NCBI RefSeq assembly: GCF_964355755.1
Contig: NC_092670.1
Location: forward strand, 29,749,795 to 29,813,794
Direction: 5' to 3'
DNA from: Antedon mediterranea
Lineage: Eukaryota > Echinodermata > Crinoidea > Comatulida > Antedonidae
Length of the DNA stretch: 64,000 nt
Positions within the stretch are counted from its first letter, which is position 1; each line of letters begins with the position of its first letter. A program made the position numbers and the translations under genes. This document shows, one piece after another, positions 13,101-24,989 of the stretch. The notes beneath the pieces were generated by a model, which saw only the letters and a program-made list of their open reading frames with translations, was not told the origin of the DNA and ran no database searches.

Positions 13101-16100
13101 GGTGTATATAAAATTAACAATAGCAATAAGCAACCCGAAGCCTGTTGGCTTAGATTTTAAGTACTGTACTATGTACGGTAGGATCTTCATGATTTAACTA
13201 GTGTTTTTTATTAATCAAAATATATACATTGTTTGGAAATGCAATTTATGTTTACTACTATGAACACATGCTCATACACAAATCTCTCACTTTTGCAGTC
13301 AATTGTGAAAGAGTACAGATTCAATGCTTTAATATTGTGTACAGATGGTTGTTTGATGTACTAATACATTATTAGTGCACAAGATATAAAATAGTAACTT
13401 CACAAGTATGATTACCTAAAGGATTGAGTTTGCAGCGTGTGTTCAAAATATCTGCAATCTGTGATGTGAGCAGGTTGTAAAGTTTGAGGTTAGCCCCTGG
13501 CGTAGTGACTCCAAAGTGATATACTAATGGTGCATTTAGTGGTAAGCCTTCTTCAACATCTGCTGGTCGTTCTACAAGAAGTGCTCCCACTGTACCAGGC
13601 ACTGACAGAGTTCCCTGGATGTGGGAAAGATAAAAATGTGTTTAGGAAAATCAATCAATTGATATTGTAGTAAAATCTGATACCCATATGCAAGACTTTG
13701 ACACCCCTTTATTCATGGAACAATCCTCTGATCCCGCTGATAGGTGGGTAGATATGGGTAACATTAGACGGGAGAAACCACATGGTAGTCAGTCAGGCTT
13801 CAATCTCCATAAGATTACAGACCTATATTATTATTACTGACTGCATTAGCTAAAACACCTCTATTGAATCTTAGATAATACAATGTTTACCTCCACCAAG
13901 GAGGTATATGTAGTCGATCACGTTTGTCTGGTTGTTTGTTAGCAGGATTACTCAAAAAGTAATTACAAGATCTTTACTAAAATGCCAATAATACACTAGA
14001 TATGTGGTCAAGGACCATTCCATTAAATTTTAGAAGCAATCTGGACCACAGTCCCAATTCTGGACCACTTTTTAGTATAATTTTTAGACCTGCTAGTGTT
14101 AAAAGATAGGACAGAATTTTCTAAAGCTGGCGAGCAGTCTTAAAATAACAAGTAAACTGAAATTGCATTTTTTCGAAAACTACTTGTCCAAAAAACTTCA
14201 TTTTTGTACAAGAGGCAAGAGTTATAATTTGTGATTTGTAATTTTAAAATATAAATTGATTTAATTTACAGGTTTTTTGATACGAGTAGTTTAAAATTTT
14301 CTTTTCAAATTCACCCGTTTGTTTTTGCCGTTGCTGTTCTATTGTTTAGTCAACATAATCTATTGTTAGTTGAAAGGCTGGTTACATAACCATTAAACTA
14401 AATTCGCATACACATACTTGAATGTAGTGAAATTAAATCACACACAGCATTAAGACACGCACAAATATATATATATTTTCCCGGAGAAATCTTATGTAGG
14501 AGAATTTTACAGTAGGCAGAGGTATGCACTCTTGGAGTGGCTTTCTAATTATTATTGTGTACTCTATTGTTTAAGTTTAAAGGATAATTAAAGCTCTTTG
14601 AACCATTAGCAGATCGTAGTGTGTGTTTCTGTGAATCATCTGTATTTATTATTGTCTTAGGAATAACACCGATGCCGAAGCCACTCAACAAGGCAGATAA
14701 AAAGTTACAATATATAAAACAAAATGAGAACTAATGTTCCACTGACCTGTCCAACATCTAGTTCTACATAAGTTGGTTGTCTACCAACTCTGATGGCGTA
14801 GTTCAGTAACAGCTTACAAACTGTACTCTTACCAACATCCTGAGGCCCAACTACCATAACCTATGTGTAATAAAATAAATCAATTACAAGTATTATTAAT
14901 AAGATTGATTGAATTCTAACTGACAAACATGAAGATAACTAACATGTTGATCCCTCAACAAGAAAACACAAGGCACAACATACAAATACAACAAAAGAAA
15001 AACAAAAATTATTTATACAAAAAAATCAATTTACATGACTTTTGTCATCTCTTGCATCTTGTCCTCTTTTGTGCCTTTTCACCTTTATTTGATGGTGTAA
15101 CACCACTTTTTTTCATATTATATAATGCAAGTACTGTATACATTGTTTGGAATTATTACCTTATAAAAGGAAACTTCAACAATTAATCAATCAATAAATT
15201 AAACAGATTATACTTTTAGCAGCAGGTATAACATAATAGACCTCCATAAATGCACCTAACTTACTCTAGGCCCTCTGGTTCCATCCATCTCTGCTTGGTT
15301 TCTCATCTGTTCTAATGCTGCATGAGTGTTGAGGTACATCAGCATTGGTGTGTCTCTAGATACATAAGCAGCCTCTGTTTGTCCTCGTAGGTGCATTGCG
15401 GTTAAGGGTTAAACAATTATGTAATATGCTGATAAAATGTAATTTATGTCTCTGTAGTGTTAGATAATAATTCTTCCCTAATAATTACATTGAGGAAAGA
15501 ATAGCTTTAAAACAAATTATCATGAGATATAGGTCATGAATAAATAAAATGCCCTTCTGCCAATAGTAGTGTCATAGACTATGTCATAGAATGTAAGTAA
15601 TAGTAAATTATATACAAAAAATATTTCTCATTCGAGCGAGTCAAATGGTTGAGCAGTTAAGGAAAGGGGCACCGTTTACCATACCTGAAGAGCCTACAAT
15701 ATCGGCATGGGGTCCAGTGTACACAGCCGTGCACTTTAAATAACACAGTTCATCATTCAAGATGAGGAGGGGTTACAAAAATAACACCTGTGTCTGGAGG
15801 ATTACCACTTATCTGATAGAACAGTGATTCATTTTCTATTCATAATGCTTGGCATAAAGATTTTAAATAAACAAGAAATTTTATTTCTTTAAAAAACGCT
15901 GCCACTTTCTTTTGTCTTTTTTCATTTATAAATGATGCTATTTGTATTGATATTCTATTTTATAATAATAAATAATGATTCATTTTTAATTATTTTTGTT
16001 TAACAATCAGTAGTGTAGACATTTTGTAACATAAATATAGTTGGAAATGAACAAAACTATACTCCTTAAGGCCGTAGTGACCCTCCGAGTGACGCACACC

Positions 16101-17908
16101 CCAACATTCCAGTAAACAAAATGTGTAATTTCTCAGCCGCCCACAAACGTACTCACTAATCAAACAATTCTTTATCTATACACACCATTCACCAACAATA
16201 TTTACCACAGAGGAAGGCTTGTTTTGACCATTATTAAATGATCAATCAATAGTATTATACAGCCAAAATGAACAAATTGTTTATTGAACAGGTCTCACAG
16301 ACTATAGTTTCATGCTTTGGGGTTTGCACATGCCCAGTCTGAGTTTACAAATTCCGATGTTTTCGGCAATAGTAAACTATAAGCTTAAACGTGATACAAT
16401 TTCCAAATGCTTCCGTCCTCTTGGATATAACTGCCTATGGCTTGGCAAGAAAAATAAAAATTCCTAATAAACTGTAAATAAAGAAGGATATATAGATTAA
16501 GCATCCATGCCATGTGAACACAGCTACTTTGGCCCCTGCAGTAAACTTGTAAATGTGATTGCGTAAAAGCTCTGTACCAAATACCTCAGCTAGACCTTCT
16601 TTTAACTAATAAAAGTAACAAACTATTAATTATAATTTGTGAATATTTTATAATAGAGAATATGGATTATTTTATAGCCTACTGTAGTTTGGATTAAAAA
16701 TAAACATCATCTATAGAATAAATATTAATAGTAATAATGTCTTTAAAGAATATACAGTAATACTTTTCTATCTAATCTAATGAACATGATCAGTAATGTT
16801 TAGATGTTTAATAATTATCGAGGACCCCTTCTGAAACAAGCCCGCCTCAGCTTAAAGGGTTATCCTCTGCTATTCCATAACTGTTTTATTATTAATAGTT
16901 TTTGTTTGATTTTGGTAACTTCCAACTACTGTATATGTTTGTATTGTATCCTGTATTTATGGAAAGCAATAAATATTACAAACGAACAAACAATTGATAC
17001 GATACAATGTTCTTGTGTTTATTGCTGATGATGTAATGTATATTTCATGTATTTATTGTTGTTTAACATTCTCAGTATAAACAGGCCTTAATAGATCAAG
17101 TGTGGTCAATTTTAAATATTCCCATGTAATAAACAGCACTATAAAATAAATTTCACTAGTATTTCATTTACAAAGTTACATAGACAATTATTTAAAAACA
17201 TTAATTTTTTGAATGGCTATTATAAAAGAATTTAAAATGCTATTTGGCGGAACAATTTCAATAGTTAAGTAGCATGAAAACATTAGAGTAAATGTGGAAA
17301 GTCCAAAAAAAACCAAAAATTATATTACAGTGTTTGTCCTACACACAAATTAGTACAGTGTACATACAGTACGTACAGTTTTAGATGGGTAAATTTTAAT
17401 GACAGAAATTTACTTACTTCCATCTGCACCTCATGTTCAACTTCGAAGCGCAATTCATTATCTTTTTCAAGACGGAATTCTCGCCATTCCTATATTATTA
17501 GTGCACAATGACATAACAATTTATGATTATGAATGAATAGAAATAAAACACTGTTTTTATTTATATAATTTGATATTCTTTTTTAAATTAGAGAAGTATA
17601 CATTTGTTTAGTTCAGCACTTTCAACTGACCGAACATTAAATCATAAAAAACAAATAGTTTAATTATGTATTATCGTCTATTAATTTGCTCACTACTAGA
17701 TTATCAAGAATGTTATTTGTGGTAAATAACAACTGACTGCACTATTTAGAAGGCAAAAACAAATTCATTGGTGATTTTGATTATTATTATTTAATAATTG
17801 TAGTGTAACTGGTAGCTGCGATCTGCGAACCTGATAGAGCCTACCACCTATACACTACTGTAGGCCCACCTTATTTTCAGGCTGTAATTGGGATGTACTT
17901 GGTTCCAT
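4148..17908 (-). CDS. CLP1: CLP1: polynucleotide 5'-hydroxyl kinase, pre-mRNA cleavage complex II / tRNA splicing subunit (complete, 12 exons)
   Basis: Coding exons in transcript order: 17908-17870, 17489-17418, 16605-16492, 15390-15265, 14860-14747, 13614-13416, 11532-11443, 11218-11118, 10826-10688, 10349-10269, 9907-9814 and 4259-4148. They total 1281 nt (426 aa plus TGA), and human CLP1 is about the same length. All phases agree. The N-terminal domain includes ELRFEVE and [10 protein letters not shown]. The P-loop [11 protein letters not shown] (about residues 120-130) has the kinase Lys-Ser. After it come [44 protein letters not shown], the Arg-rich lid [17 protein letters not shown] (about 293-309) and the C-terminal domain ending RFMDIK. 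In other animals CLP1 phosphorylates 5'-OH RNA ends and acts in 3'-end processing and with the tRNA splicing endonuclease in the nucleus. Intron 3 is U12-type AT-AC; the rest look GT-AG. The gene is intact, with mobile elements confined to introns. Confidence 0.95.
4396..4876 (-). mobile_element. 3' end of a split LINE (CR1/L2-like), distal part
   Basis: Read on the minus strand, this is the C-terminal tail and 3' UTR of a non-LTR retrotransposon. It includes the typical [12 protein letters not shown] motif and ends in an A-run (T-run on the plus strand at about 4396-4411). It continues the ORF remnant at 7767-9560, interrupted by the inverted-repeat element 4877-7766. The reading frame has several stops. 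Confidence 0.75.
4877..7766. mobile_element. Terminal-inverted-repeat (fold-back type) element nested in a LINE
   Basis: The outer sequence CCAGCTCGATAT at 4877 is mirrored by ATATCGAGCTGG ending at 7766. Arms of about 420 bases (4877-5305 and 7345-7766) are recognisable reverse complements. The 2 kb between them has no recognised transposase. It includes a small frame (about 6541-6750) with a run of hydrophobic residues, which I do not call as a gene. The element sits exactly between two halves of one LINE. No clear target-site duplication was seen. Confidence 0.75.
7767..9560 (-). mobile_element. LINE (CR1/L2/Jockey-like) reverse transcriptase remnant, proximal part
   Basis: On the minus strand the reverse transcriptase reads in broken frames. 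Motifs in order are [63 protein letters not shown] and [13 protein letters not shown]-terminal tail with [20 protein letters not shown] follows. The FADD box has the catalytic Asp pair, but stops and frameshifts make this copy dead. The 5' part of the ORF (endonuclease) is missing; similarity fades near 9560. It lies in the last intron of CLP1, same strand as the gene. The distal part is at 4396-4876. Confidence 0.88.
11564..13086 (+). mobile_element. Helitron-like element, family A, full-length non-autonomous copy
   Basis: The element starts with TC after host A (11563) and ends in CTAG (13083-13086) before host T (13087), 1523 bases in all. These are textbook Helitron borders. Seven bases in is a long hairpin with arms AGGTGATCATTT and AAATGATCACCT (about 11571-11600). 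Near the 3' end the arm AAATGATCACCT recurs, followed by the short hairpin AATTCGTCA / TGACGAATT and then CTAG. No Rep or helicase coding exists, so it is non-autonomous. It lies in a CLP1 intron, antisense to the gene. Confidence 0.85.
13889..14550 (+). repeat. Widespread invertebrate 'CTCCACCAAGGAGG' interspersed repeat
   Basis: It begins ACCTCCACCAAGGAGGT and continues with TTTGTCTGGTTGTTTGTTAG and GCAGGATTACTCAAAAAGT. It ends near GGCAGAGGTATGCACTC and GGAGTGGCTTTCTAATT. I recall this start and end pair from a repeat spread across many aquatic invertebrate genomes, but its transposition class is not clear to me. It lies within a CLP1 intron. Borders are approximate. Confidence 0.55.
15391..16491 (-). 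other. U12-type AT-AC intron of CLP1
   Basis: The minus-strand donor reads ATATCCTTCT directly after the codons for GCLIY, matching the U12 AT-AC donor consensus. The 3' end has a CCCTTAAC branch-point box (15401-15408 on the plus strand). About 11 bases later the intron ends in AC at 15391-15392. Joining there gives [16 protein letters not shown], aligning with CLP1 without a gap. No GT-AG solution fits: an in-frame TAA lies just upstream of the exon and no AG lies between it and the conserved codons. Minor-spliceosome removal follows from the motifs; it is not shown by transcript data here. Confidence 0.88.
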
Positions 17909-19918
17909 TGTTTATAATCTGTAATAAATACAAATATTTATTATTATCTAGGCCTAATATTTTGTATATTGGTGTAGCTGAGGTTAGTACTGTAGCAGCC
18001 AATAGTAAGACTATAGTTGGCTTAATATTTATATCAGTGGTAGCGTGCGTAGTTATAGTCCGGTTGAGTTCAGTAGGCTATATTAAAACATTTTAAAGCT
18101 CAGGTACAGGCATGAATTTTAAATATAATATCTGGTTAATTGTACATAAATCAAATATTTGTAACAGAAATCAAGACGAAAAACCATGAATTTCCCCTAA
18201 TATGGTCAAATACAAAATTTGGCAAAATTCTGCCAAAAAAAAACCGGAAGACTTTTTTTTAGTAGTTAGGTAGTTAACATAATGTAATAACATGTCTGGT
18301 GACTCCCTAAAAGGTGAAAAAAGATGGTGGATATACGGTGGATAATTTTTGCTATAGCATGAAAATAAAATTCTGAAGTTGAATAAAAATACCAGAAATG
18401 TAAAATTCAAGTTATATTACCTATATTTAGTCATCTGATAACATTTTTTACCACACCGTTTAGCTTTTTAAAATGCCTCTCTATTTTTAAAATTTGTGTA
18501 CAAAAGAATAGAGATTTTACTGTGTAATTTGAACTACTAGAGGGTGAGCTCGCTTCGCTCGTTCCCCCTCTAGGAAGTGTAGACGATGGTTTTCGGAATG
18601 ATAATGTTCTCCTTATACGTTTTCGGTTACCATTATTGAAAATGCTTGACATTCGTAAAACTAAACTACTTTGTTTCACAGTGTTTTAGATGATTAATAA
18701 CATTTTAAAGTACAGTTTTTATTGTTTGGTAGGGCCCTTTGGGGAGGCGGAGGTCATTTGAGGGAGGTGCTTATTCGAGGGATATATGTTAAATTTTGTA
18801 GTTTTAATAATATGGTAACATTTATAATCAAATGAAATCCTCTAATAGATATGAAAAGTGCTAAAAGAATAACAAATGCTTGGTAAATAGTAGATAACAG
18901 TGCGGTGAATTCTACTACAAATAGTACCGTATAATTGTGTTGTTATAATATAAGTATGTGGATGGACGTTTATTAGATAGTTGGGTGGGGGGGGGGGGGG
19001 GTTATTATTCAAAGTGATGTTTTATTGGAGAGGCGTTTATTCAAATGAATACCATCCTAATAATTATTAATACATTATTTAATTTAATCATCTTTTGAAA
19101 CTAACTGCCGTGACAGAGTGGGCCCAAGAAAGAAGACATTATGGTACGGCTTGCAACATGGGCAGACATCTCGGTCCTAACGGGACACAGGAAGATAGCC
19201 TACAGTTATTCCTGCAAGCTTACTCAATAAAACTCAGCTATCGGGATTTCACTCGAAAAATGTCTTATCATCAAATCTCCCTATGTAAATTTATAATACT
19301 ATTCCCCACAATATATTCTGATTCTTTATGGCGTATATTTAATTTGATCTTTATTAATTTGCAGTATAATTCCTATTATTTAACTACTGTACCTTCACAC
19401 ACGCGCCGCGGTATGTTTTAAAATAAACAAAAAACTGAAATGGCTATGATTAATGGCCTATATCTGATTTTTTTTTCATCTTCCAAAAAACTGAAATGGC
19501 TATGATTAATGGCCAAATATTCTGGGTTTTTTTTGTCTTCCAAAGGGACACTGTATTGATTGATGGAAAGTGCCGGTTTCCAGTCACCTTTAGGGTCAAA
19601 TCTATTATTTTAACTGCACCCTTGTGTATAAAAGAGAGAAAATATTTGAAAACAGGTTGTTGCAAGGTGAACTTATCTTAAACCCGGAAATTAGTTTGAC
19701 CGGGAAGAATTGAAATTGAGATGAAAATCTAATGTTGAAATCATAAATTGTGTTAAAAAACTCTTTATAATATCTTCCTAAGATAGAAATATGGAACAAT
19801 AGCGTCGCCGTGAACACTAATGTTATCAAATCTACGTTTCGCGGTACATCTCAGATAGATAAGGTAGGTATCCAAGGCGGAGATTTGTACCGAAGTTTTT
19901 GCATTGTGCTCGCCTATG
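17909..19918. other. Upstream flank of CLP1 with degenerate repeats
   Basis: No gene is supported. A GC-rich scrap at 18540-18580 resembles the ends of old hAT-like elements. A run of 15 G at 18987-19001 sits in sequence with GTTTATT / TTATTC words typical of a MITE. An approximately 65-base tandem duplication of GAAATGGCTATGATTAATGG lies at about 19435-19515. The CLP1 promoter and 5' UTR must be immediately upstream of 17908, but no core element is clear. Confidence 0.4.
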
Positions 19919-21409
19919 TCAGAATTAACCATAATTAGGTTATATGCATGATATGCATATAACCTCTTGATTCTGTCAAAATCTTTATTTATTTATTTAT
20001 TTATTTATTTATTCTTTCCTTAGCACTATTTTGTCCGTGAATTATCTTGATATCAGTTTCATCTATCTAAGTCAATTTTTCAGAGTATATTCCTTATGGC
20101 CAGGAATCGATGTGGTTATATTTTCACGATGCGTAATCAAAAATTACGCGGTCTACGCGCGATTTTACGAAATCACGTTTGTAATCATATCTTCACAAGC
20201 ATGAATCACAATTAAACAAAATTTGGTACTCATAAATTTCAGGTCATATTTCATCATATGGCAATACAATTACGTGCGTAGCGCATATAACGCTTGCGTA
20301 CGCGCGCTTAAAATGTTCAAAATTGTCAAAATTTATTTTCGATGAAATTAGAGTACGTTTCAGGCAATTTTAAGCGTTTAAAAAATTGCCATGAGTGCGC
20401 AGATTTTTGCACGCGCACTGCGCGTTATACGTTAATGCGCACTCTTTTTGTCCGATTTCGGTTGTACAACCTTTCTTTAATAATATCATCATATTTTATT
20501 CACTTTTCAACGCGTAATTGCCTTATACGAGCACGTCAAAAGTGACAGGCTACGCACGTGTAAGTTAACAAAATGGTGAAAATATGCTAAATTTTAAAAT
20601 TAATATAGATCGTCAAAATGCTCGGGAACACATATTTTTTATTTCATTTTCTTGAAGTGTATGTATCTTATGTATGATTTATTATTAAACTAAGGGAACA
20701 AAAGTTGATTAAGCCATAATTGATTGCATATTAAATTAAAAAAAATTCATTTCGACAATCAAACAAATTATGACATTTTCTTAGGCCAAAATAACAAACT
20801 TAACATTAACTTTCTTCCTCCAAAAGTTCATATATTAAAGTTAAAAGTATATAGTTTGACAGTGCATCATTTTTGTACATTTTTAGAGATGTCATCATAG
20901 TAAAAAATTATAATTCATTGCGGTATTTAATAATCTATCTGCACCAAAGTGGTTACTGCATAGTAAATACACGGAGGAATTTTTCTACAATTTTTAGACA
21001 GTTGTGTATGGCTCGGTGGTGTGTGCTCGTGTCTATGGCACTCAAGGTACCGAGATCGAGTCTCACCTTGGGAAACGAAATAAGATTTTTTTTTTTATTA
21101 TCCGTATTGTTTGTTCAAATTTATTTCTTAGTGTATATATTATACACATGATTTATAATGAAATCTAGATAAAAAATAACTTATGTCTTTATTATTATGT
21201 AACAGCAAATGACATTATACGCAGAGGGATCTTTGATCGGATTGTGATACCGGCTATTGTATTCGCGTTAGCAAGGTCCTATCATATATTATAAATAATT
21301 ATAGAATCTGAGAAAATCAATGAATCAAAATATCTTTTAAAAATCAATTATCTTTATTAAAATCAATGCATATAACCTATAATTCGTCATAGTGACGAAT
21401 TAAATCTAG
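19919..21409 (+). mobile_element. Helitron-like element, family B
   Basis: The 3' end is precise: the arm TGCATATAACCT, hairpin AATTCGTCA / TGACGAATT, then CTAG (21406-21409) and host T. Near the 5' end is a hairpin with arms AGGTTATATGCA and TGCATATAACCT (19937-19965). The arm therefore recurs at the 3' end, as in family A but with another sequence. The TC at 19919-19920 is the probable 5' border, but the preceding base is G, so this end is less sure. The interior is non-coding. A (TTTA)n run lies at 19988-20012, and a tRNA-like scrap lies at 21008-21075. Confidence 0.72.
21008..21075 (+). other. tRNA-related (SINE-like) scrap inside Helitron B
   Basis: GGCTCGGTGGT resembles a pol III A box. 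About 35 bases later GAGATCGAGTCTC resembles a B box, and a T-run follows at about 21090. The similarity is loose and no cloverleaf was drawn in full. Confidence 0.3.
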
Positions 21410-22199
21410 TTTATATATAGATATGATATGAAAGTGCTAATTTTCAACAAGCTCCTGTAACACAAATAAAATCCCCAAAATTATGAAACATAGGGGAAAC
21501 TATAGATCGATAATTATTGGAATGTATGATCAATAGAAATTTTTTTCCCGCACCTGGCCTTTAATTTCAGGAAAAATTTTGTTGGGCCAAGGAATACCTG
21601 GCAATAAGACTAACTAGGCTAGTTGGTGTACTTCGTCCGTGGCCTAGCTCGCTGTAGTGCGGTATTAGTCCAGTCAATCTAATGATATACCCACCACAAA
21701 TTGCAATAGTAACAAAGCAAGTATTTTTGAATTCCATATAAAGTGTAGAACGACATACTAAAAGTCACCGAAAATCCAAGCATTGGGTCAAGGGGTCAGA
21801 GATCAATAAAGGTCATTTTAAGTCAAAATTAATATGCCCCATTAATTACATATATTTAAACATTTGAAATACATTATATACAAGTGTGATTTATGTCATC
21901 CGAAAGTTTATTAAATTTCCTATTCAGTGATATCAAACTTATAGTCATAACATTTTATTTAGCATGTCATTTTTTGCGGAAAAACACAACATAATGTGTC
22001 AATTGGCTAAAAATGTTGTTTTCGCTGTAAACAACAATGGTATACACACAGGGATACTGTGGGGTGAACATTTCAGTCCAAAGCGATACACATGACTAGC
22101 TCAAGATGCAGATGAGTTCCTGTTCCTGTTGCTTCTGGATGATCTACATTCCATTTTTTTTCCAGATGGCATTTGTGTTGCCATGGTTACAGTATTTAT

Positions 22200-23885
22200 A
22201 TTGGGATGTGTAAGTATTTTAACGATTTTTTAACCAGTAGAAATACAAAGATGTTCAACAGCAGTTTGACAATGACCTCCATGTTGTATGACGTTCGGAC
22301 CATCTGGGCTGGATTGTCAACAGACCTGGTGATTGAAAAGGTTTCTATGAGAAGCCTCAAAGAAAACCAGAGGTTTGAAAAGAGATTTAGGAATGAGTAC
22401 ATCCAGACCAAATCTGCGTTGAATGTAATGCCTCGCAATAGTACCAGGGCGTTACTCCAGCAGCGGCCAACATGAGAACTTTGGCCACACGTCAGGAACA
22501 CAATAGCAATTGACAAATCCATTTGGTTACGACTCAGAGACTTCATACCATTGACACGGGAGTTACTGCAGGTGACTCGGAATATTGGCAATGTGGTATT
22601 AAGCATTGAATATTTTGGACGGATGTTAGGCCAGAAAGTCTTGCAATGTATTCAAGATTCTGCCAATAAAGTACATAATGGCAAATATGTGTGCATTGAT
22701 CCTACAGTTCCAGAGGAGACTCGAGGTGACAACAAGGAAGTTTTTGAACATGAACTTTGTTATCCACCAGCACTTTTTGAAACAACCAACTTACAATACT
22801 TTCAGCTAATAAACCAACATGATGCCATGTTGAAACAATGAATAGTCTAACACATCCAACTCACTGAATGATGTCCAGTAGGCCTACATTCTAGATGGTA
22901 GTGCTCTACTGCACAGCATTCCATGGAATAGTGTAGAGACTTATGATGCGATCTGCCATCATAGTCTTTGATGATTATGAAAGCGGCTCATCCACCAAAG
23001 ACGGCGCACATGGTAAGGCGGGTCAGGTGGTAGTATCCCTGTACATTTTACCAGTGACATGTTCCACAAAATAGGATCACTTTCTGTAACAAACAACAAT
23101 TTATAAATCTTCGTAATTAGTACCCGTATTTGAACAAAATGGCAATGAGTGAATGCAGCTGCTGATGCAGATGTTATTTCGGATAGTACAAAAAACCATT
23201 GAATCAGCAAACAGGAAAACAACTGTCATTATCCGATGACACGGATCTATCTAGTGCTCCTCTACAATCAAACATTTAAAACATCTTGTGATATTCTTTA
23301 GACTGGAACTGAGATGCTGGACTATCAAACTCAAACTGGTTCAAACAGTACTTTTGAGAGACATCTGTGATAACCTTCTGTTTGCTCATGCGATACTGGT
23401 GACAAAACATATACAGAGTTTTTGGAATTGGAAAACAAGTGGCTCTAAAAAAAGCTTGTCATTGCACTTATTTCTGACATTATGCTGTAGTCTTCAGATG
23501 CAAACAAGCTACAAAGGATGACATTGTGGTTGCTAGAGAAAATGATTTAGTTTGTCTGTACAATGGACGACCTGGAAAACATGGAATGCCTTTGACTCCA
23601 TCCCATCTACAAGTACAACCTCGCATATATAACTTCATAATCGTACCACAACCAAGGTACATAACATAATATTCAAGTTCAAATTCAAGTTATCTTTTAG
23701 CAATGGAGTGGGGTTGATATGTGTACCGAAGATTGGGGATGGAAGATCAGATGATGGAAACATGGTTCCTCTACACACAGACTTAAAGCCAGCACCTGAA
23801 TCTCATTGAAGCCTTCAGGGGTAACTATAACTACATGTGGTGAATGCAACGGCATTGCACTGTACTGATACCCGAACAAGAAAGT
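22200..23885 (+). pseudogene. Decayed copy of an expanded uncharacterised invertebrate protein family
   Basis: Fragments in three frames read in the family's order. They are WAGLSTDLVIEKVSMRSLK, LGQKVL, FEHELCYPPALFETTNL, LDGSALLHSIPWNSVETY, IVFDDYESGSSTKDGAHGK, ADADVI, a DDTDLSS motif, DNLLFAHAI, then EDWGWKI near the C-terminus. I recall a multi-copy family in cnidarians, arthropods and echinoderms with a VFDGY..GPSTKD..H motif, a DDTDLLVLL motif and a Cys-rich tail. I know no established name or function. The acidic motifs suggest a nuclease-like fold, which is only an inference. Several stops and frameshifts make it a pseudogene. Confidence 0.65.
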
Positions 23886-23949
23886 GATACTGATTTTCTA
23901 TTTGAAGGATTAAACAATATCATCCCATACGGGGCAATTCAAATAAAAA

Positions 23950-24775
23950 GGTCTGGATTAAAATGATCTTACAAAATATACAAAAATATCACAATACACA
24001 GTACAATATAACAAGAGTCAAAGTTCAAGAATTTAAGAGTCGGGTGGCAACTGGCAAAACAGAATTTCTTTTACGGTGTGTTCTACATGCCAGGCATCGA
24101 AAGCGACGCCCAAGAGGCATGAGCTCGAAATCACTGAACAAAGCATGGTTAAAATTTTTTAGAATAGCTCTACTTTTTTCTAGAGTTTGCATGTCACAGA
24201 AGAAAGATAAGCTACGAAGTTGACAACCTATTAATTTAGAACTTAAATTAACAATTCTTTGTAGTGAGTCTCTCTTTTTGACCCTAAGACTAAAAAACCA
24301 GCATATAAAGTAAAACAGTTCAAACGTTCTCAATAAAGGAATTATAAAAAAAAACCTGAGAATGACTTTATCGACATTAAAATGGTTCAGCTTCCTTAAC
24401 AGATAAAGTCTCTGGTGCCCTTTCTTTACTATTACCTCTGTATTTAATTTTCAGCTGAGATTGTCCTAGGTATTTAAAGGAATGGACAATTTTGCTGGTT
24501 CGTCATTTATGAGGGATACCATAGGGCTGCGTCTTTTCTCCTTCCTAAAATCTACAATCATCTCCTTGGTTTTGGTCACATTGACTTCCATCTAATGCGG
24601 AACCATGGCCGTCCTGTGAATTTTTAAGGAGAGACAGCAAGACAGTGTCGTCAGCAAATTTGACAAGATGACTATTGTCCTGTTTGCTGCGACAGTCATC
24701 CGTGTATATAATATACAGGAGAGGAGAGAGGACGCAACCCTGGGGAGATCCAATACTTGTCATTACGTACATTCA
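23950..24775 (-). mobile_element. Rex1/CR1-like LINE, truncated C-terminal half of reverse transcriptase
   Basis: On the minus strand it begins near GSPQGCVLSPLLYIIYTDDC and continues with LVKFADDTVLLSLL, a frame change, then NVTKTKEMIVDFRK. A 102-residue frame follows with ICWFFSLRVKKRDSLQRIVN, SKLIGCQLRSLSFFCD and FELMPLGRRFRCLACRT. These are the reverse transcriptase palm and thumb and the C-terminal tail of a Rex1/Babar-type LINE. It is 5'-truncated and frameshifted. Confidence 0.85.
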
Positions 24776-24989
24776 TTGATACTAAAATCATCAAAAATCT
24801 ATCAATAGTAAATCATGAGTTGATTCTAAATTATCAAGACTCATTAATTAATCAGCAATAGTACATACCGGTAATGAATTTCAATGTTCTTCTAGCTAGC
24901 ACCATTTTTCCTATTTCATGACGATACAATAGGTACAGGAAAAACATTATTTGCACCAAATACTTCCAATATATAATTAAAAACATAAT

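Noticed and set aside
15634-15780. Possible tRNA-derived SINE (AATGGTTGAGCAGTTAAGG)
   Set aside because: An A-box-like word is present but I could not place a convincing B box.
18431-18679. 82-codon minus-strand frame rich in Ser and Arg
   Set aside because: It covers a GC-rich repeat scrap, has no known domain, and does not join in phase to CLP1, whose start is at 17908.
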